From: Streptomyces typhae
GTDB lineage: Bacteria; Actinomycetota; Actinomycetes; Streptomycetales; Streptomycetaceae
Length of the DNA stretch: 64,000 nucleotides
Assembly: GCF_009755605.1 (NCBI RefSeq)
Contig: NZ_WPNZ01000025.1
Coordinates: 62,001-126,000 of the forward strand
Direction: 5' to 3'
Shown here: positions 35,006-44,064 of the stretch, piece by piece
Numbering within the stretch: position 1 is the first letter of the stretch
Layout: the number at the start of each line of letters is the position of its first letter
The notes under the pieces: generated by a model
The model's database searches: none
What the model was told of the DNA's origin: nothing
Seen by the model: only the letters and a program-made list of their open reading frames with translations
Position numbers and translations under genes: made by a program

Positions 35006-35300
35006 GGGGCGCGGGGAACTGCGCGATCAGCCCCCGCCGGGCGGCAGAAAACACTCACGGGGCTCCGCCCCGTAAGGGGCGCGGGGAACTGCGCGATCAG
35101 CCCCCGCCGGGCCGCGGACAACACACACGGGGCTCCGCCCCTGGCCCCCGTATCGGCGCTCCGCGCCTCGTCCTCAAACGCCGGACGGGCTGGAATGTCC
35201 CCGCCCCGGGGGGTCCGGACGAGCTGGAATGTCCCCGCCCCGGGGGGTCCGGACGGGCTGGAAGGTCCCGGCCCGCCCCGGGGGCCCCAGCGGGAGCGGA
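34995..35300. repeat. Block of GC-rich dispersed repeats (70-bp and 34-bp tandem units)
   Basis: Two copies of a 70-bp unit (34995-35064 and 35065-35134) and a partial third (from 35135) contain CCGCCCCGTAAGGGGCGCGG stem-loops. They are followed by a segment shared with 22989-23026 (at 35153-35190). Then two full 34-bp units start at 35189 and 35223, with a partial third at 35257, built around GCTGGAATGTCCCCGCCCCG. Such elements recur between Streptomyces genes and may act as terminators or represent palindromic mobile repeats. No gene is supported here. Confidence 0.85.
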
Positions 35301-35319
35301 CCAGCCGCCCACAGGGCGG

Positions 35320-36414
35320 CTACAGGTACAGACCCGCGTCAGCGCCCTCCCGCGCAGCGGGGAGCGACGTGGGGGACGACCCCCGCCGCAGGGCGTACAG
35401 CTCGGCGAGGGTCGCGCCCTCGCGAGGAAGCCCCTCCGTGGTGCCGAGCCACTCGGCGGACTCCGCAGGAGTGAGCGGCCCCACCTCGATACGGGCAAGG
35501 CAGCGCCCCGGCCGCACCACCGCGGGGTGCAACCGCTCCAGGTCCTCGTTGGTGGTGACACCGACGAGGACGTTGCGGCCCTGCCCGAGAAGCCCGTCCG
35601 TGAGGTTGAGCAGCCGGGAGAGCGCCTGGCCCGCGGTGTGCTTGGCCTCCCCGCGGATCAGCTCGTCGCAGTCCTCCAGGAGCAGCAGCCGCCAGCGGCC
35701 CTTCGCGGTGCCGTCGTCCTCACCGATGGCGATGTCCATCAGATAGCCGACGTCGGTGAACAGGCGCTCCGGGTCGAGGACGCAGTCCACCTGGCACCAG
35801 TCGCGCCAGGACCGGGCGAGCGTGCGCAGCGCCGACGTCTTGCCGGTGCCCGGCGGCCCGTGCAGGAGCAGCAGCCGCCCCGAGATGTCCTCCGGCGTGG
35901 TCTTCATCAGCTTGTCCATGGCCCCGGCCACCGGCGCGGTGTAGTTCTCCCGCACCTCGGCCCACGTGCCCGCGGAGATCTGCCGCGTCGTGCGGTGCGG
36001 ACCGCGCCGCGGCGAGACGTACCAGAACCCCATGGTCACGTTCTCCGGCTGCGGGTCCGGCTCGTCCTGCGCGCCGTCCGTGGCGTCCTTCAGGACCTTC
36101 TCGGCGAGTTCGGCGGTGGTGGCCGTCACCGTGACGTCCGCGCCGCGGTTCCAGCGGGACACGAGCAGCGTCCAGCCGTCGCCCTCGGCGAGCGTGGCGC
36201 TGCGGTCGTCGTCGCGGGCGGCCCGCAGCACCGTCGCCCCCGGCGGGAGCAGCGCGGAGCCGGGCTTGACGCGGTCGATGTTGGCGCTGTGGGAGTACGG
36301 CTGCTCGCCCGTCGCGAAGCGGCCGAGGAACAGCGCGTCCACGACGTCCGCCGGGGAGTCGCTGTCGTCGACGTTGAGCCGGATCGGCAAGGCGTCCTGA
36401 GGGTTCGCAGACAT
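35320..36414 (-). CDS. DUF5925 AAA-family ATPase
   Basis: A 364-residue protein. The N-terminal about 160 residues (MSANPQDALPIRLNVDDSDS, then DALFLGRFATGEQPYSHS) match the DUF5925 domain. A single AAA domain follows with Walker A GPPGTGKT, Walker B LLLLEDCDELI, sensor 1 VLVGVTTNED and an arginine finger region HPAVVRPGR. It looks like a self-contained AAA machine with an unknown substrate-recognition domain. The ATG at 36414 is chosen because the family starts there; the frame is open further upstream. It is divergent from the GH39-like gene. Confidence 0.85.
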   Translation of the reverse strand: MSANPQDALPIRLNVDDSDSPADVVDALFLGRFATGEQPYSHSANIDRVKPGSALLPPGATVLRAARDDDRSATLAEGDGWTLLVSRWNRGADVTVTATTAELAEKVLKDATDGAQDEPDPQPENVTMGFWYVSPRRGPHRTTRQISAGTWAEVRENYTAPVAGAMDKLMKTTPEDISGRLLLLHGPPGTGKTSALRTLARSWRDWCQVDCVLDPERLFTDVGYLMDIAIGEDDGTAKGRWRLLLLEDCDELIRGEAKHTAGQALSRLLNLTDGLLGQGRNVLVGVTTNEDLERLHPAVVRPGRCLARIEVGPLTPAESAEWLGTTEGLPREGATLAELYALRRGSSPTSLPAAREGADAGLYL

Positions 36415-36590
36415 GCCGCCATGATCCGTCACACGGGCGGCATCGCGCACGCGGTTTCCCCGGTGCGCCGCCGCACACCGGCGCACACATCGCGCCGGGG
36501 CAGACATGCGGAACCCCGCATACCACCCGTGCCGGGCGTGTCGAGCGGAACCCGCCCCACCGCGAAGGCACGCCGCTACCCTGGCCCTTG

Positions 36591-38030
36591 ATGCGACGGC
36601 ATGGGTGGAACTCGGATGCGCGGCGGTGGCGTCTCACCGCCCTCATCGGTATTGGTCTGGCCGCTCTGGCCCTGGTCGTGACCGTGCTCAACGTCCCCGA
36701 GCAGGACCGGGGCGACAAGAGAAGCCGGGGCAGCACGGCGGGCACCACCCCGGACGGCGACAAGGTGCACGGCACCCCCGCGCAGCCGCCGGGCGACCCC
36801 AAGGCGGAGGTCGGCTGGGGCTTCACGCACACCCAGCACAGCGCCGACGACGGGGACGACGACGCCGTCGGCCGCGCCCAGCGCCTCCTCGCGGCACAGC
36901 CCCGCCCGCTGCCGCAGGTCCAGGCCCTGATGGGCTGGGGCGCGGGCAACCCCGAGCCGGTCGAGGGGCGTTACGACTTCGAGGCGATGGACCAGCGCAT
37001 CGACTACATCCGCGCCACCAAGAGCACGCCGGTCGTGACGCTGTGCTGCGCCCCCGACTGGATGAAGGGCGGCGAACCCGGCACCGACAACACGGACTGG
37101 AGCCAGTCGTCCCTGGAGACCGCGCCCCGACCCGAGCACTTCGACGACTTCGCCGACCTGGCCGTGACCGTCGCGAAACGTTACCCCGACGTACGCCACT
37201 TTCTCGTCTGGAACGAGCTCAAGGGCTTCTGGAACTCCACCGAGCGCCGCTGGGACTACGAGGGCTACACCGAGCTGTACAACAAGGTGTACAAGGCCCT
37301 GAAGAAGGTCGACAAGGACATCAAGGTCGGCGGCCCCTACCTCGTGATGGACAGCGTCCATCCGCGCCAGACCGAGGACGCCTCCGACGTCAAGGGCCCC
37401 TGGGGCCGCCTCGACAAGCCGTCCGCCGAGGCCTTCGACTACTGGAACGAGCACAAGGACGGCGCCGACTTCGTGGTCGTGGACGGCGCCACGTACACCG
37501 TCGACGACGACCTGCTGCCCGACGAGTTCGGGGCCACGGACAAGTTCACCGCGGTCGGCCGCTGGGTGCGCGAGCGCACCGGGAACCTGCCGCTGTGGTG
37601 GGCCGAGTACTACGTGGAGGTGGGCGACAGCGAGGACGACCGCGACGGCTGGAGCGAGCCGCGCCGCGTCGCCGTGCACGCGTCCGGCCTGATGGCGATG
37701 GCCCGCGGCGGCGCGACCAGCGCCTTCTACTGGAACCCGCAGAAGCGCGGCGAGAAGTGCGCGGGCTGCCTGTGGACCGCGACGCAGTCCCCCGACGGCG
37801 GCCGTGAACTGCCCATGCTGCGCATGCTCTCCCGCTTCTCCGACGCCTTCCCGCCCGGCACCCGCTACGAGAAGGTGTCCGTCGCCGCCGACGACGTGCC
37901 GAACGTCCGCGTCCTCGCCGACGACAAGACGGTCCTGGTGGTGAACACCAAGAACCGCAGGATCAGCGCCGAGGTCGACGGCAAGCGGTTCGACATGGCC
38001 GCCTACGAGGTGAAGTGGCTCACCCGGTGA
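36591..38030 (+). CDS. GH39-like glycoside hydrolase, membrane-anchored
   Basis: A 479-residue protein with an N-terminal membrane anchor (LTALIGIGLAALALVVTVLN) and an extracytoplasmic (beta/alpha)8 domain. It shows clan GH-A signatures: VWNELKGFW with acid/base Glu209 and LPLWWAEYY with nucleophile candidate Glu339. It resembles beta-xylosidases (GH39) and PslG-type hydrolases that trim exopolysaccharides during export. It faces the flippase/glycosyltransferase operon and shares its terminator, so a role in processing that glycan is likely. The ATG at 36591 is preceded by an in-frame TTG. Confidence 0.85.
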   Translation: MRRHGWNSDARRWRLTALIGIGLAALALVVTVLNVPEQDRGDKRSRGSTAGTTPDGDKVHGTPAQPPGDPKAEVGWGFTHTQHSADDGDDDAVGRAQRLLAAQPRPLPQVQALMGWGAGNPEPVEGRYDFEAMDQRIDYIRATKSTPVVTLCCAPDWMKGGEPGTDNTDWSQSSLETAPRPEHFDDFADLAVTVAKRYPDVRHFLVWNELKGFWNSTERRWDYEGYTELYNKVYKALKKVDKDIKVGGPYLVMDSVHPRQTEDASDVKGPWGRLDKPSAEAFDYWNEHKDGADFVVVDGATYTVDDDLLPDEFGATDKFTAVGRWVRERTGNLPLWWAEYYVEVGDSEDDRDGWSEPRRVAVHASGLMAMARGGATSAFYWNPQKRGEKCAGCLWTATQSPDGGRELPMLRMLSRFSDAFPPGTRYEKVSVAADDVPNVRVLADDKTVLVVNTKNRRISAEVDGKRFDMAAYEVKWLTR

Positions 38031-38052
38031 ACCGCCTCACCGGGTGAGCCAC
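38015..38052. terminator. Bidirectional terminator between GH39-like and flippase-fusion genes
   Basis: A perfect 16-bp stem: 38015-38030 pairs with 38037-38052 around the loop ACCGCC. It includes the GH39-like stop codon. Confidence 0.92.
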
Positions 38053-38085
38053 GCGCGCCCCCGTCCGCCGGGGCAGTGCCGCCCG

Positions 38086-41000
38086 CTACGCCATCGTCAG
38101 GAACCGCTGGATCAGCGAGGCCAGGAACACCGCGAGCAGCGGCAGCGAGAACCAGAAGCTGCTCTGGAGCCAGCGCTGCTGCCCCACGCTGGGCGCCGCC
38201 GCCACCCGTACGACCTCCCGCACGGCGAGCAGCGCGATCAGCGCGAGCACGGCGAGGGCGCCCACCACCGACCACGCCGTCCACGTCACCTTCGGACCGG
38301 CCGGGCCCGGGTCGGCCTTCGCGACCGGGGCGTCGGGCCCCGAACGCAGCGCGTACAGCGTGGCGTCGCCGTTGCCGTACACCTTCTTCAGCTCCGAGCG
38401 CTTGTCGAGGTTCTCGGCGAGACGGGTGTCCCAGTTCTCCGGATAGCCGGTGTCCATCTGGAGATAGACGGTCTGGCTGCGGTTGATCATGAGGTACGAG
38501 TTCGGGCCCGCCTCCTTGAGGGCCTTCACCAGGCCGGACACCAGGACCGGGTCCGCGGGCGCGAGGGTGGGCACGTACTCGACCTTCTCGGCGTCCTGCT
38601 TGCCCCAGGGGATCGCGGGCGTGACGTTGTTGACGGTGTCGTTGCTCATCCACAGCAGCCGCACCGTCGGGTCGTCGTGCGCGTACACGTACTCCATGGC
38701 GGCGACCTCGCCGGTCCTGACCCGCTCGAAGGGCTCGTTGCCCCAGCGCGCCACCAGGAAGCCGCCGACGAGGACAAGACCGGCGAGCAGCGCGGCCACC
38801 GGTGCGAGGCTCCTGCGGTCGCGGTCGCGCTCCTCCGCCGTGGCGCCCGTACGCGGGAACAGCGAGAGCCCGGCGAGCAGCGCCGCGCCCGGCAGCGCGA
38901 ACATGAACACGCGCAGCGCCATCTCGCCGCCGTAGCTCTGCATGCCGAAGCCGAGGAACGGCACGAAGGTGAGGACGACGAGCGACACCTCGCGGTACTT
39001 GTTCCTGCGCCGGCGCCACCAGCCCCAGCAGGCGAGGGCGAGGACCGAACCGGCGAGCGCCACCCGGACGTACAGGACCATCTTGTGCGTCTCGCTGCCG
39101 CCCTCGATACGGCCGGACACCGACGACGACACATTGCCGCCCACGCCGCCGACACCGCCGAACAGCTCGCCGAAGTGCCCCGACCAGTACGGCTCCGCGA
39201 AGAAACCGAGCCACACGGCGACCATGACGCCGCACAGCAGCGGCAGGCCCCGCAGTTCGCTGCGGCGCACCAGGACCAGGACCGTGAGGACGCCCAGCAT
39301 CACGAACGGCGTGAGCTGGTGCGCGGGCACCGTGCCCGCGAACAGGCCCATCAGGACGAGCAGGAGCACCGCCTGCTGGCGGCGGTTCGCGGGCTCCACC
39401 TCGGCCTCGCCGGGCCGCCGTTTCGTCCAGACCACGCGCGGCGCGCGGAACCACACGAGCAGGATGGCCACGAAGGCGATGTACAGCAGATAGGTGAAGC
39501 CCTGCGGCGAGAAGTAGTCCTGGCCGACCCAGCCGCTCAGGACGAAGATCCACAGGCCCGCCCACTTGGCGCGCCAGCTCGCCCGCAGGGAGCGGGTGAG
39601 CAGGAACATCGGCACCAGGTACAGCAGTTGGATCGCCGTCGGCCACCAGCGGACGACCTCCGTCATGTCCGAGACGCCGCACGCCTTCGCGAAGAACGTG
39701 GCGGCGGCGAAGAAGCCGGGCCAGCTCCAGCGCGCGTCCAGGTCGGGCACCGCCGTGCCGGTCCTGTCGATGTACTCCATGAAGCCCAGGTGCTGCCAGG
39801 CCGTCGCGAACCGCGGCTCCGTCTCGATGACGGCCGGCAGCGCGTGCAGGGACACGACGGTCGCGACCAGGGTCAGCAGCAGCAGCCCCCGGTGCGGGCG
39901 CTCCTGCCGCAGCAGCGCGGCGAACACGCCCACGAGGAGCACGGCCCCGAGGAGCGTGGGCAGCGGAAGGACGGAGACGAGCCCGAGCCCGCCCATGCGG
40001 TCGAGGTCCCGCTCGCCGAGCCCGGCCACCGGAAACCAGTACAGGCCGAGGGCCGCGACGAGGAGCGCGCCGAGGACGAGCGGGAGCCGCCGCGCCGCCC
40101 GGCCCGCTCCCGGACGTGGCGCGGCACCCGTGCGGGGCGGGGACGCGGTGTCCGGGGCGGCAGGTGCGGCTGGGGCTGCCGGTGCCACTGACGCAGCCGG
40201 GGCGGGCGATGCGCCCGGGGTCGGTGTGGGCGGGGTCCCGGCACGGGGGGTGAGCGCCTGCGGAGGCACGGCGACCGGGGGAGCCATCGGGTTCACCACG
40301 GTCGGCCAGGGCTCCTTCGCGGGCTCCTTCGCCGTGTCCGGCCCGTTCAGATCGCCCAGGCCGTCCACGTCGCCCAGGCCGTCGAGGGCGTCCAGCGTGT
40401 TCGGTCCTTCAGCCACTGCTCCGTCTGCTCCGTCTGTTCCGTGCGTTCCGTGCGTTCCGTGTGTTTCGTCTGTTCCGTGTGCCGTCCCGGCTGCCCCGCC
40501 CGTCTTGCTGAGCACCACCCCGCGCTTGCCGGGCGGGGCCGCGGGCGGGGCCGCGGACGGCGCCTCCTCGGCCGCCCACGTGGGCCGGTGACCTGTCATC
40601 GCGCTGTCCCCCTCGCCCGCCCCCGCGGGCCCCCGATCCGTCAGGCCCGGACGTACGTCCGGGCGCCGCTCCTGGTGGTCCAGGTCGATCTGGACCGCCA
40701 GTTGCAGTGTGTCGGAGTCGAGGGACTCGCGCAGCGCCCACGCGGGACCGTGCCGCCGCCGCTCCGCGGACCGCTGGGGCCCCTGCCCGGCCGCGTCGGG
40801 CCGGGCGTGCGCGGGGGAGTCGGGGGTGCCCAGGTCCGCCAGGTCGCCGTCCGGGGCCGCGCGCTCACCCGGAGCCGAACGCGTGATCGCGTACAGCTTG
40901 GGCGCCGCGATCGCCACGATCAGCGCCAGGCTGGAGATCTCCGCGACGCCCGCGCCGGTCAGCCCCATCCGCGGCAGCAGCAGCAGCGTCAGGCCGAGCA

Positions 41001-42228
41001 CCATGACGCACAGCAGGCCCTGCAACCACGCGAGGCCCGAGGTCCGGCTCTGGGCGCGCAGGACGGCGAAGTACGTCTCCATGACGACCCGCAGCGCCGC
41101 GCCCACCGCGAACCAGCGCAGCAGCGGAGTCGCCGCCTCCGAGTAGCCGGAGCCGAAGACGTGCAGGATGTACGGCGCGCCGACGAAGAGGATGCCGCAC
41201 ACCGGAAGCATGATCCGGGCCATCCGGCGCAGCGCGGCCCGGGTGTTGGCGGCGAGCCGGGCCGGGTCGTGGGCGCCCTCCACGGTCAGCGACGCGCCCA
41301 TGTTGATGGCGAGCAGGTTCGTCGTGCCGCCGATGGTCGTCGCGATGTAGAAGTACGCGTTGTCCTCGGAACTCACCTGCGCGGCCACGATCACCGGCAC
41401 GAGGTAGACCACGGCGAGGGAGCACAGCGAACCGGTGTAGTCACCCGCGAGGAAGCGCCCCATCTCGCGCAGCGAAGGCGGCCTCGTCCGGCCCGCGGTG
41501 GCCTCGACGTGGCGCGGCACGAGCCGCCGGAACACCAGCCAGCCGAGCGGCACCACCGAGAAGGCGATCGCGGCCACCCACGACACGAAGACCCCGGCCG
41601 TGGGGACGGCCGCGGCGAAGGCGATCAGGAGCCCCAGCTTCACCACCGAGAACACGGTGTTGCCCACCGGCACCCACAGCGCGTTGCGCAGTCCGGTGAG
41701 CACGCCGTCCTGGAGCGTCAGGAGCGACCACGCGATCACCGCGGCGACGAAGCCGATCCCGGCCAGCGGGCCGTGCAGGAAGCGGTAGGACGGGCCCCAC
41801 AGGTCCAGGGTGAACAGGAACACGAGGGCCGCGAGGCCGACGACCACGGAACTTCCCGCGTACGTGCGGAAGATGAGCCTCCCGGTGGCGCGGCCCGCCA
41901 CCGGGATGAAGCGGGCGAGCGCACCCATGAGGGTGACGGCGGTGATGCCCGCGAGGAGCTTCATCGCCGCGATGGCCGCCGACCCCTGACCGACCGCCGA
42001 CTCCGAGTAGTACCGGGCGGCGGCCAGCCAGAAGCCGAGGCCGAGCAGGCCGGAGATGCCGGTGTTGAGCATGAGCGCGTAGGCGTTGCGGAACAGCGGG
42101 GTGCTGTTCCCGCCCTTCCGTGCTCCGGGCAGCCGCATGCGGCGCTGCCTGCCGGACGGCGGTGCCCCGCCGTCCGGCGCGTCGGTTCCGGTGACCTCTG
42201 CCGCTGCGGTGGTCTTCGTGTCAGACAC
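38086..42228 (-). CDS. Fused Wzx-like flippase and polytopic glycan polymerase/glycosyltransferase-like protein
   Basis: A 1380-residue membrane protein. Residues about 45-455 form an oligosaccharide flippase of the MATE/Wzx type, with about 12-14 spans (ALMLNTGISGLLGLGFWLAA, then AVIAWSLLTLQDGVLTGLRN). A disordered Ala/Pro/Gly/Thr linker of about 250 residues follows, with (HGT)n repeats. Residues about 700-1380 form a second polytopic domain with large external loops (FMEYIDRTGTAVPDLDARWS) resembling Wzy/O-antigen ligase or C-family glycosyltransferases. An internal ATG at 40599 has a GAGGGGGA site and could give a separate 837-residue product. The 5' end overlaps the deacetylase gene by 8 bp. 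Confidence 0.83.
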   Translation of the reverse strand: MSDTKTTAAAEVTGTDAPDGGAPPSGRQRRMRLPGARKGGNSTPLFRNAYALMLNTGISGLLGLGFWLAAARYYSESAVGQGSAAIAAMKLLAGITAVTLMGALARFIPVAGRATGRLIFRTYAGSSVVVGLAALVFLFTLDLWGPSYRFLHGPLAGIGFVAAVIAWSLLTLQDGVLTGLRNALWVPVGNTVFSVVKLGLLIAFAAAVPTAGVFVSWVAAIAFSVVPLGWLVFRRLVPRHVEATAGRTRPPSLREMGRFLAGDYTGSLCSLAVVYLVPVIVAAQVSSEDNAYFYIATTIGGTTNLLAINMGASLTVEGAHDPARLAANTRAALRRMARIMLPVCGILFVGAPYILHVFGSGYSEAATPLLRWFAVGAALRVVMETYFAVLRAQSRTSGLAWLQGLLCVMVLGLTLLLLPRMGLTGAGVAEISSLALIVAIAAPKLYAITRSAPGERAAPDGDLADLGTPDSPAHARPDAAGQGPQRSAERRRHGPAWALRESLDSDTLQLAVQIDLDHQERRPDVRPGLTDRGPAGAGEGDSAMTGHRPTWAAEEAPSAAPPAAPPGKRGVVLSKTGGAAGTAHGTDETHGTHGTHGTDGADGAVAEGPNTLDALDGLGDVDGLGDLNGPDTAKEPAKEPWPTVVNPMAPPVAVPPQALTPRAGTPPTPTPGASPAPAASVAPAAPAAPAAPDTASPPRTGAAPRPGAGRAARRLPLVLGALLVAALGLYWFPVAGLGERDLDRMGGLGLVSVLPLPTLLGAVLLVGVFAALLRQERPHRGLLLLTLVATVVSLHALPAVIETEPRFATAWQHLGFMEYIDRTGTAVPDLDARWSWPGFFAAATFFAKACGVSDMTEVVRWWPTAIQLLYLVPMFLLTRSLRASWRAKWAGLWIFVLSGWVGQDYFSPQGFTYLLYIAFVAILLVWFRAPRVVWTKRRPGEAEVEPANRRQQAVLLLVLMGLFAGTVPAHQLTPFVMLGVLTVLVLVRRSELRGLPLLCGVMVAVWLGFFAEPYWSGHFGELFGGVGGVGGNVSSSVSGRIEGGSETHKMVLYVRVALAGSVLALACWGWWRRRRNKYREVSLVVLTFVPFLGFGMQSYGGEMALRVFMFALPGAALLAGLSLFPRTGATAEERDRDRRSLAPVAALLAGLVLVGGFLVARWGNEPFERVRTGEVAAMEYVYAHDDPTVRLLWMSNDTVNNVTPAIPWGKQDAEKVEYVPTLAPADPVLVSGLVKALKEAGPNSYLMINRSQTVYLQMDTGYPENWDTRLAENLDKRSELKKVYGNGDATLYALRSGPDAPVAKADPGPAGPKVTWTAWSVVGALAVLALIALLAVREVVRVAAAPSVGQQRWLQSSFWFSLPLLAVFLASLIQRFLTMA

Positions 42229-43024
42229 GGGCGCGAGCTGCCTTCCGGCGGGCTTGTCGGGCTCTGCGGACGATGGCGTATCCCTTGCTGAGCATCCGGT
42301 CCCTGGCGAAGCACCGGGTGATCGAGCGGCCGAGCAGGAGACACTCGAACTCGTCGACGCCCGTGCTGCGCCGCACCGTCACCCGGCGCAGCGCGTACGG
42401 GCCCTGACGGCGCCGGGCCAGGCTGTTGCCCACGGCGAGCGACTGCCCGAACCCGGCACCCCGCACGGCACTCCGCACCCGGCGGCACGAGTAGCCGTAG
42501 GGATAGGCGAACGACACGGGCGGTGTGCCCAGCTCGTCGGCGAGGATCTCACGACAGCGCACCAGCTCGAACCAGAGCGCGTCGTCGCTGAGTTGGTCGA
42601 GCTGCGGATGGGTGTGGCTGTGTCCGCCGATCTCCGCGCCCGCCGCCGCCAGATCGCGCACCTGGTCCCAGTCGAGCATGGTGTCGAGGCCGCCCCCGGT
42701 GTCGTACTTCCCGCGCAGCCAGCCCGTCGCGACGAACAGCGTCGAGGCGTAGCCGTGCCGGGCCAGGGACGGGAGCGCGTGCCGGTGCACGCCCTCGTAC
42801 CCGTCGTCGAAGGTGATCAGGACGGGCCGGGTGGGCAGCGGGCGGCCGGGGTGGCGCCAGTGCCAGGCCAGCTGGGCGGTGGTGAGCGGGGTGCAGCCGA
42901 GCGCGCGGACGACCTCCATCTGCTCGGCGAACGCCTCGGGTGCCACGGACAGGTCGTGCGTGGCCTCGTTCGGCTCCCGCGCGACCGAGTGGTACATCAG
43001 GATCGGTATGCCCGAGGTGCTCAT
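42221..43024 (-). CDS. Polysaccharide deacetylase (NodB/CE4 family)
   Basis: A 267-residue CE4 enzyme without a clear signal peptide. Motif 1 is TFDDGYEG with Asp73 as base and Asp74 as metal ligand. Motif 2 is HSHTHPQLD with His135 and His139. Motif 3 is SFAYPYGY. A basic tail (RQARRKAARARV) follows. It removes acetyl groups from N-acetylated sugars such as GlcNAc in a growing glycan. Overlaps on both sides (8 bp with the flippase fusion, 4 bp with the glycosyltransferase) place it inside the same operon. Confidence 0.93.
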   Translation of the reverse strand: MSTSGIPILMYHSVAREPNEATHDLSVAPEAFAEQMEVVRALGCTPLTTAQLAWHWRHPGRPLPTRPVLITFDDGYEGVHRHALPSLARHGYASTLFVATGWLRGKYDTGGGLDTMLDWDQVRDLAAAGAEIGGHSHTHPQLDQLSDDALWFELVRCREILADELGTPPVSFAYPYGYSCRRVRSAVRGAGFGQSLAVGNSLARRRQGPYALRRVTVRRSTGVDEFECLLLGRSITRCFARDRMLSKGYAIVRRARQARRKAARARV

Positions 43025-44064
43025 GCGGCGGCCTCCCCGCCCCCCGGGCCCTTCGCGCCCCGTCCGGCCCCGGGGTCCGTGGGACCCGACGCCGCACCGG
43101 GCACGTCCACGATCGAGAACGTCGCGCCGGAGCGGCGCGCGCGGGCGCTCCCGACGAGGTACCCGCCCGCGGCGGCGGCCACGCCCGCCACGATGGCGCC
43201 CGCGCGCCCGGCGCCGCCGGGACGGGCCAGGAGCGCGTCCCTGAGGCCCCGGCCGACACCGGCGGGCAGCACCCGGGTGGTGTAGCGCCGCTCCGACTCC
43301 AGGCCCTTGTCCGCGCCCACGCTGCGCGCCACCAGGGCCTTGGAGAGGCCCTCGGCGTACGCCCGGGTGCGGAAGTAGGCGAAGCGTTCCCGCGCCGCCG
43401 GCACCCGGTGGTGGATGATCGCGCGGTCGTCGATGAGCAGGACCGCGTCGGGCCGCGCGCGGGTGAGCCGGATGCACAGCTCCGTCTCCTCGCAGCCGAG
43501 CGGCAGCTTGTCGCCGTCGCGGCCGATGCCGTTGGCGAAGCCGCCCGCGACGTCGAAGGCGGTGCGCCGGAAGGAGGCGTTGCCGCCGAGGACGTTGCGC
43601 ACCCGGACCCGGCCCGTGGGATGGCCGCGGTACATGCAGCCGACGACCCAGTCGAACTCCTCGGGGAACCAGACGGGTCTGCGCCCGGAGGCCCAGGCGG
43701 GCAGGGTGCGCCCGCCGACCGCGAACACCTTCGGGTCGGTGTACCCCTCGGCGAAGCGGAGCAGCCAGTCCCGCTCGGCGACGGCGTCGTCGTCCAGGAA
43801 GGCGACGATCTCCCCGGAGGACTCCGCGATGCCGGTGTTGCGGCCCGCGGACAGGCCGCGGGGGCCCGCGTTGGCGAGCACCCGCACCTCTCCCGTCTCC
43901 TTGTACTCCCTGGTCAGGCGGTCGAGCAGTGGAGTGTTGTGGTCCACCACGAGCAGGGTCTCGTGGGCCTTGTGGGACTGCGCGCGCACCGAGGAGACCG
44001 CTGCGAGGATGTCCTCCCAGCGGTCCTCGGTGTACACGCAGACGACCACCGAGATGGAGGTCAA
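43021..44064 (-). CDS. GT2-family glycosyltransferase
   Basis: A 347-residue GT-A glycosyltransferase. I chose the TTG at 44064: it overlaps the previous stop as TTGA, follows GGGGAGAAG, and the domain begins at once (TSISVVVCVYTEDRWEDILA). The nucleotide-sugar motif is AFLDDDAVAERDWL, and an acceptor-side ETELCIRL (ED-type) motif lies near residue 200. A hydrophobic patch near residue 290 (AGAIVAGVAAAAGGYLVGSA) suggests membrane association. It probably adds a sugar to the lipid-linked unit exported by the downstream flippase. Confidence 0.9.
   Translation of the reverse strand: MTSISVVVCVYTEDRWEDILAAVSSVRAQSHKAHETLLVVDHNTPLLDRLTREYKETGEVRVLANAGPRGLSAGRNTGIAESSGEIVAFLDDDAVAERDWLLRFAEGYTDPKVFAVGGRTLPAWASGRRPVWFPEEFDWVVGCMYRGHPTGRVRVRNVLGGNASFRRTAFDVAGGFANGIGRDGDKLPLGCEETELCIRLTRARPDAVLLIDDRAIIHHRVPAARERFAYFRTRAYAEGLSKALVARSVGADKGLESERRYTTRVLPAGVGRGLRDALLARPGGAGRAGAIVAGVAAAAGGYLVGSARARRSGATFSIVDVPGAASGPTDPGAGRGAKGPGGGEAAA

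Noticed and set aside
34995..35300. Repeat block considered as an insertion sequence
   Set aside because: No transposase frame, no terminal inverted repeats with target duplications; the structure is tandem, not a bounded element.
36588..36591. TTG at 36588 as start of the GH39-like protein
   Set aside because: It is directly followed by an in-frame ATG, which is the more usual initiation codon; the difference is one residue.
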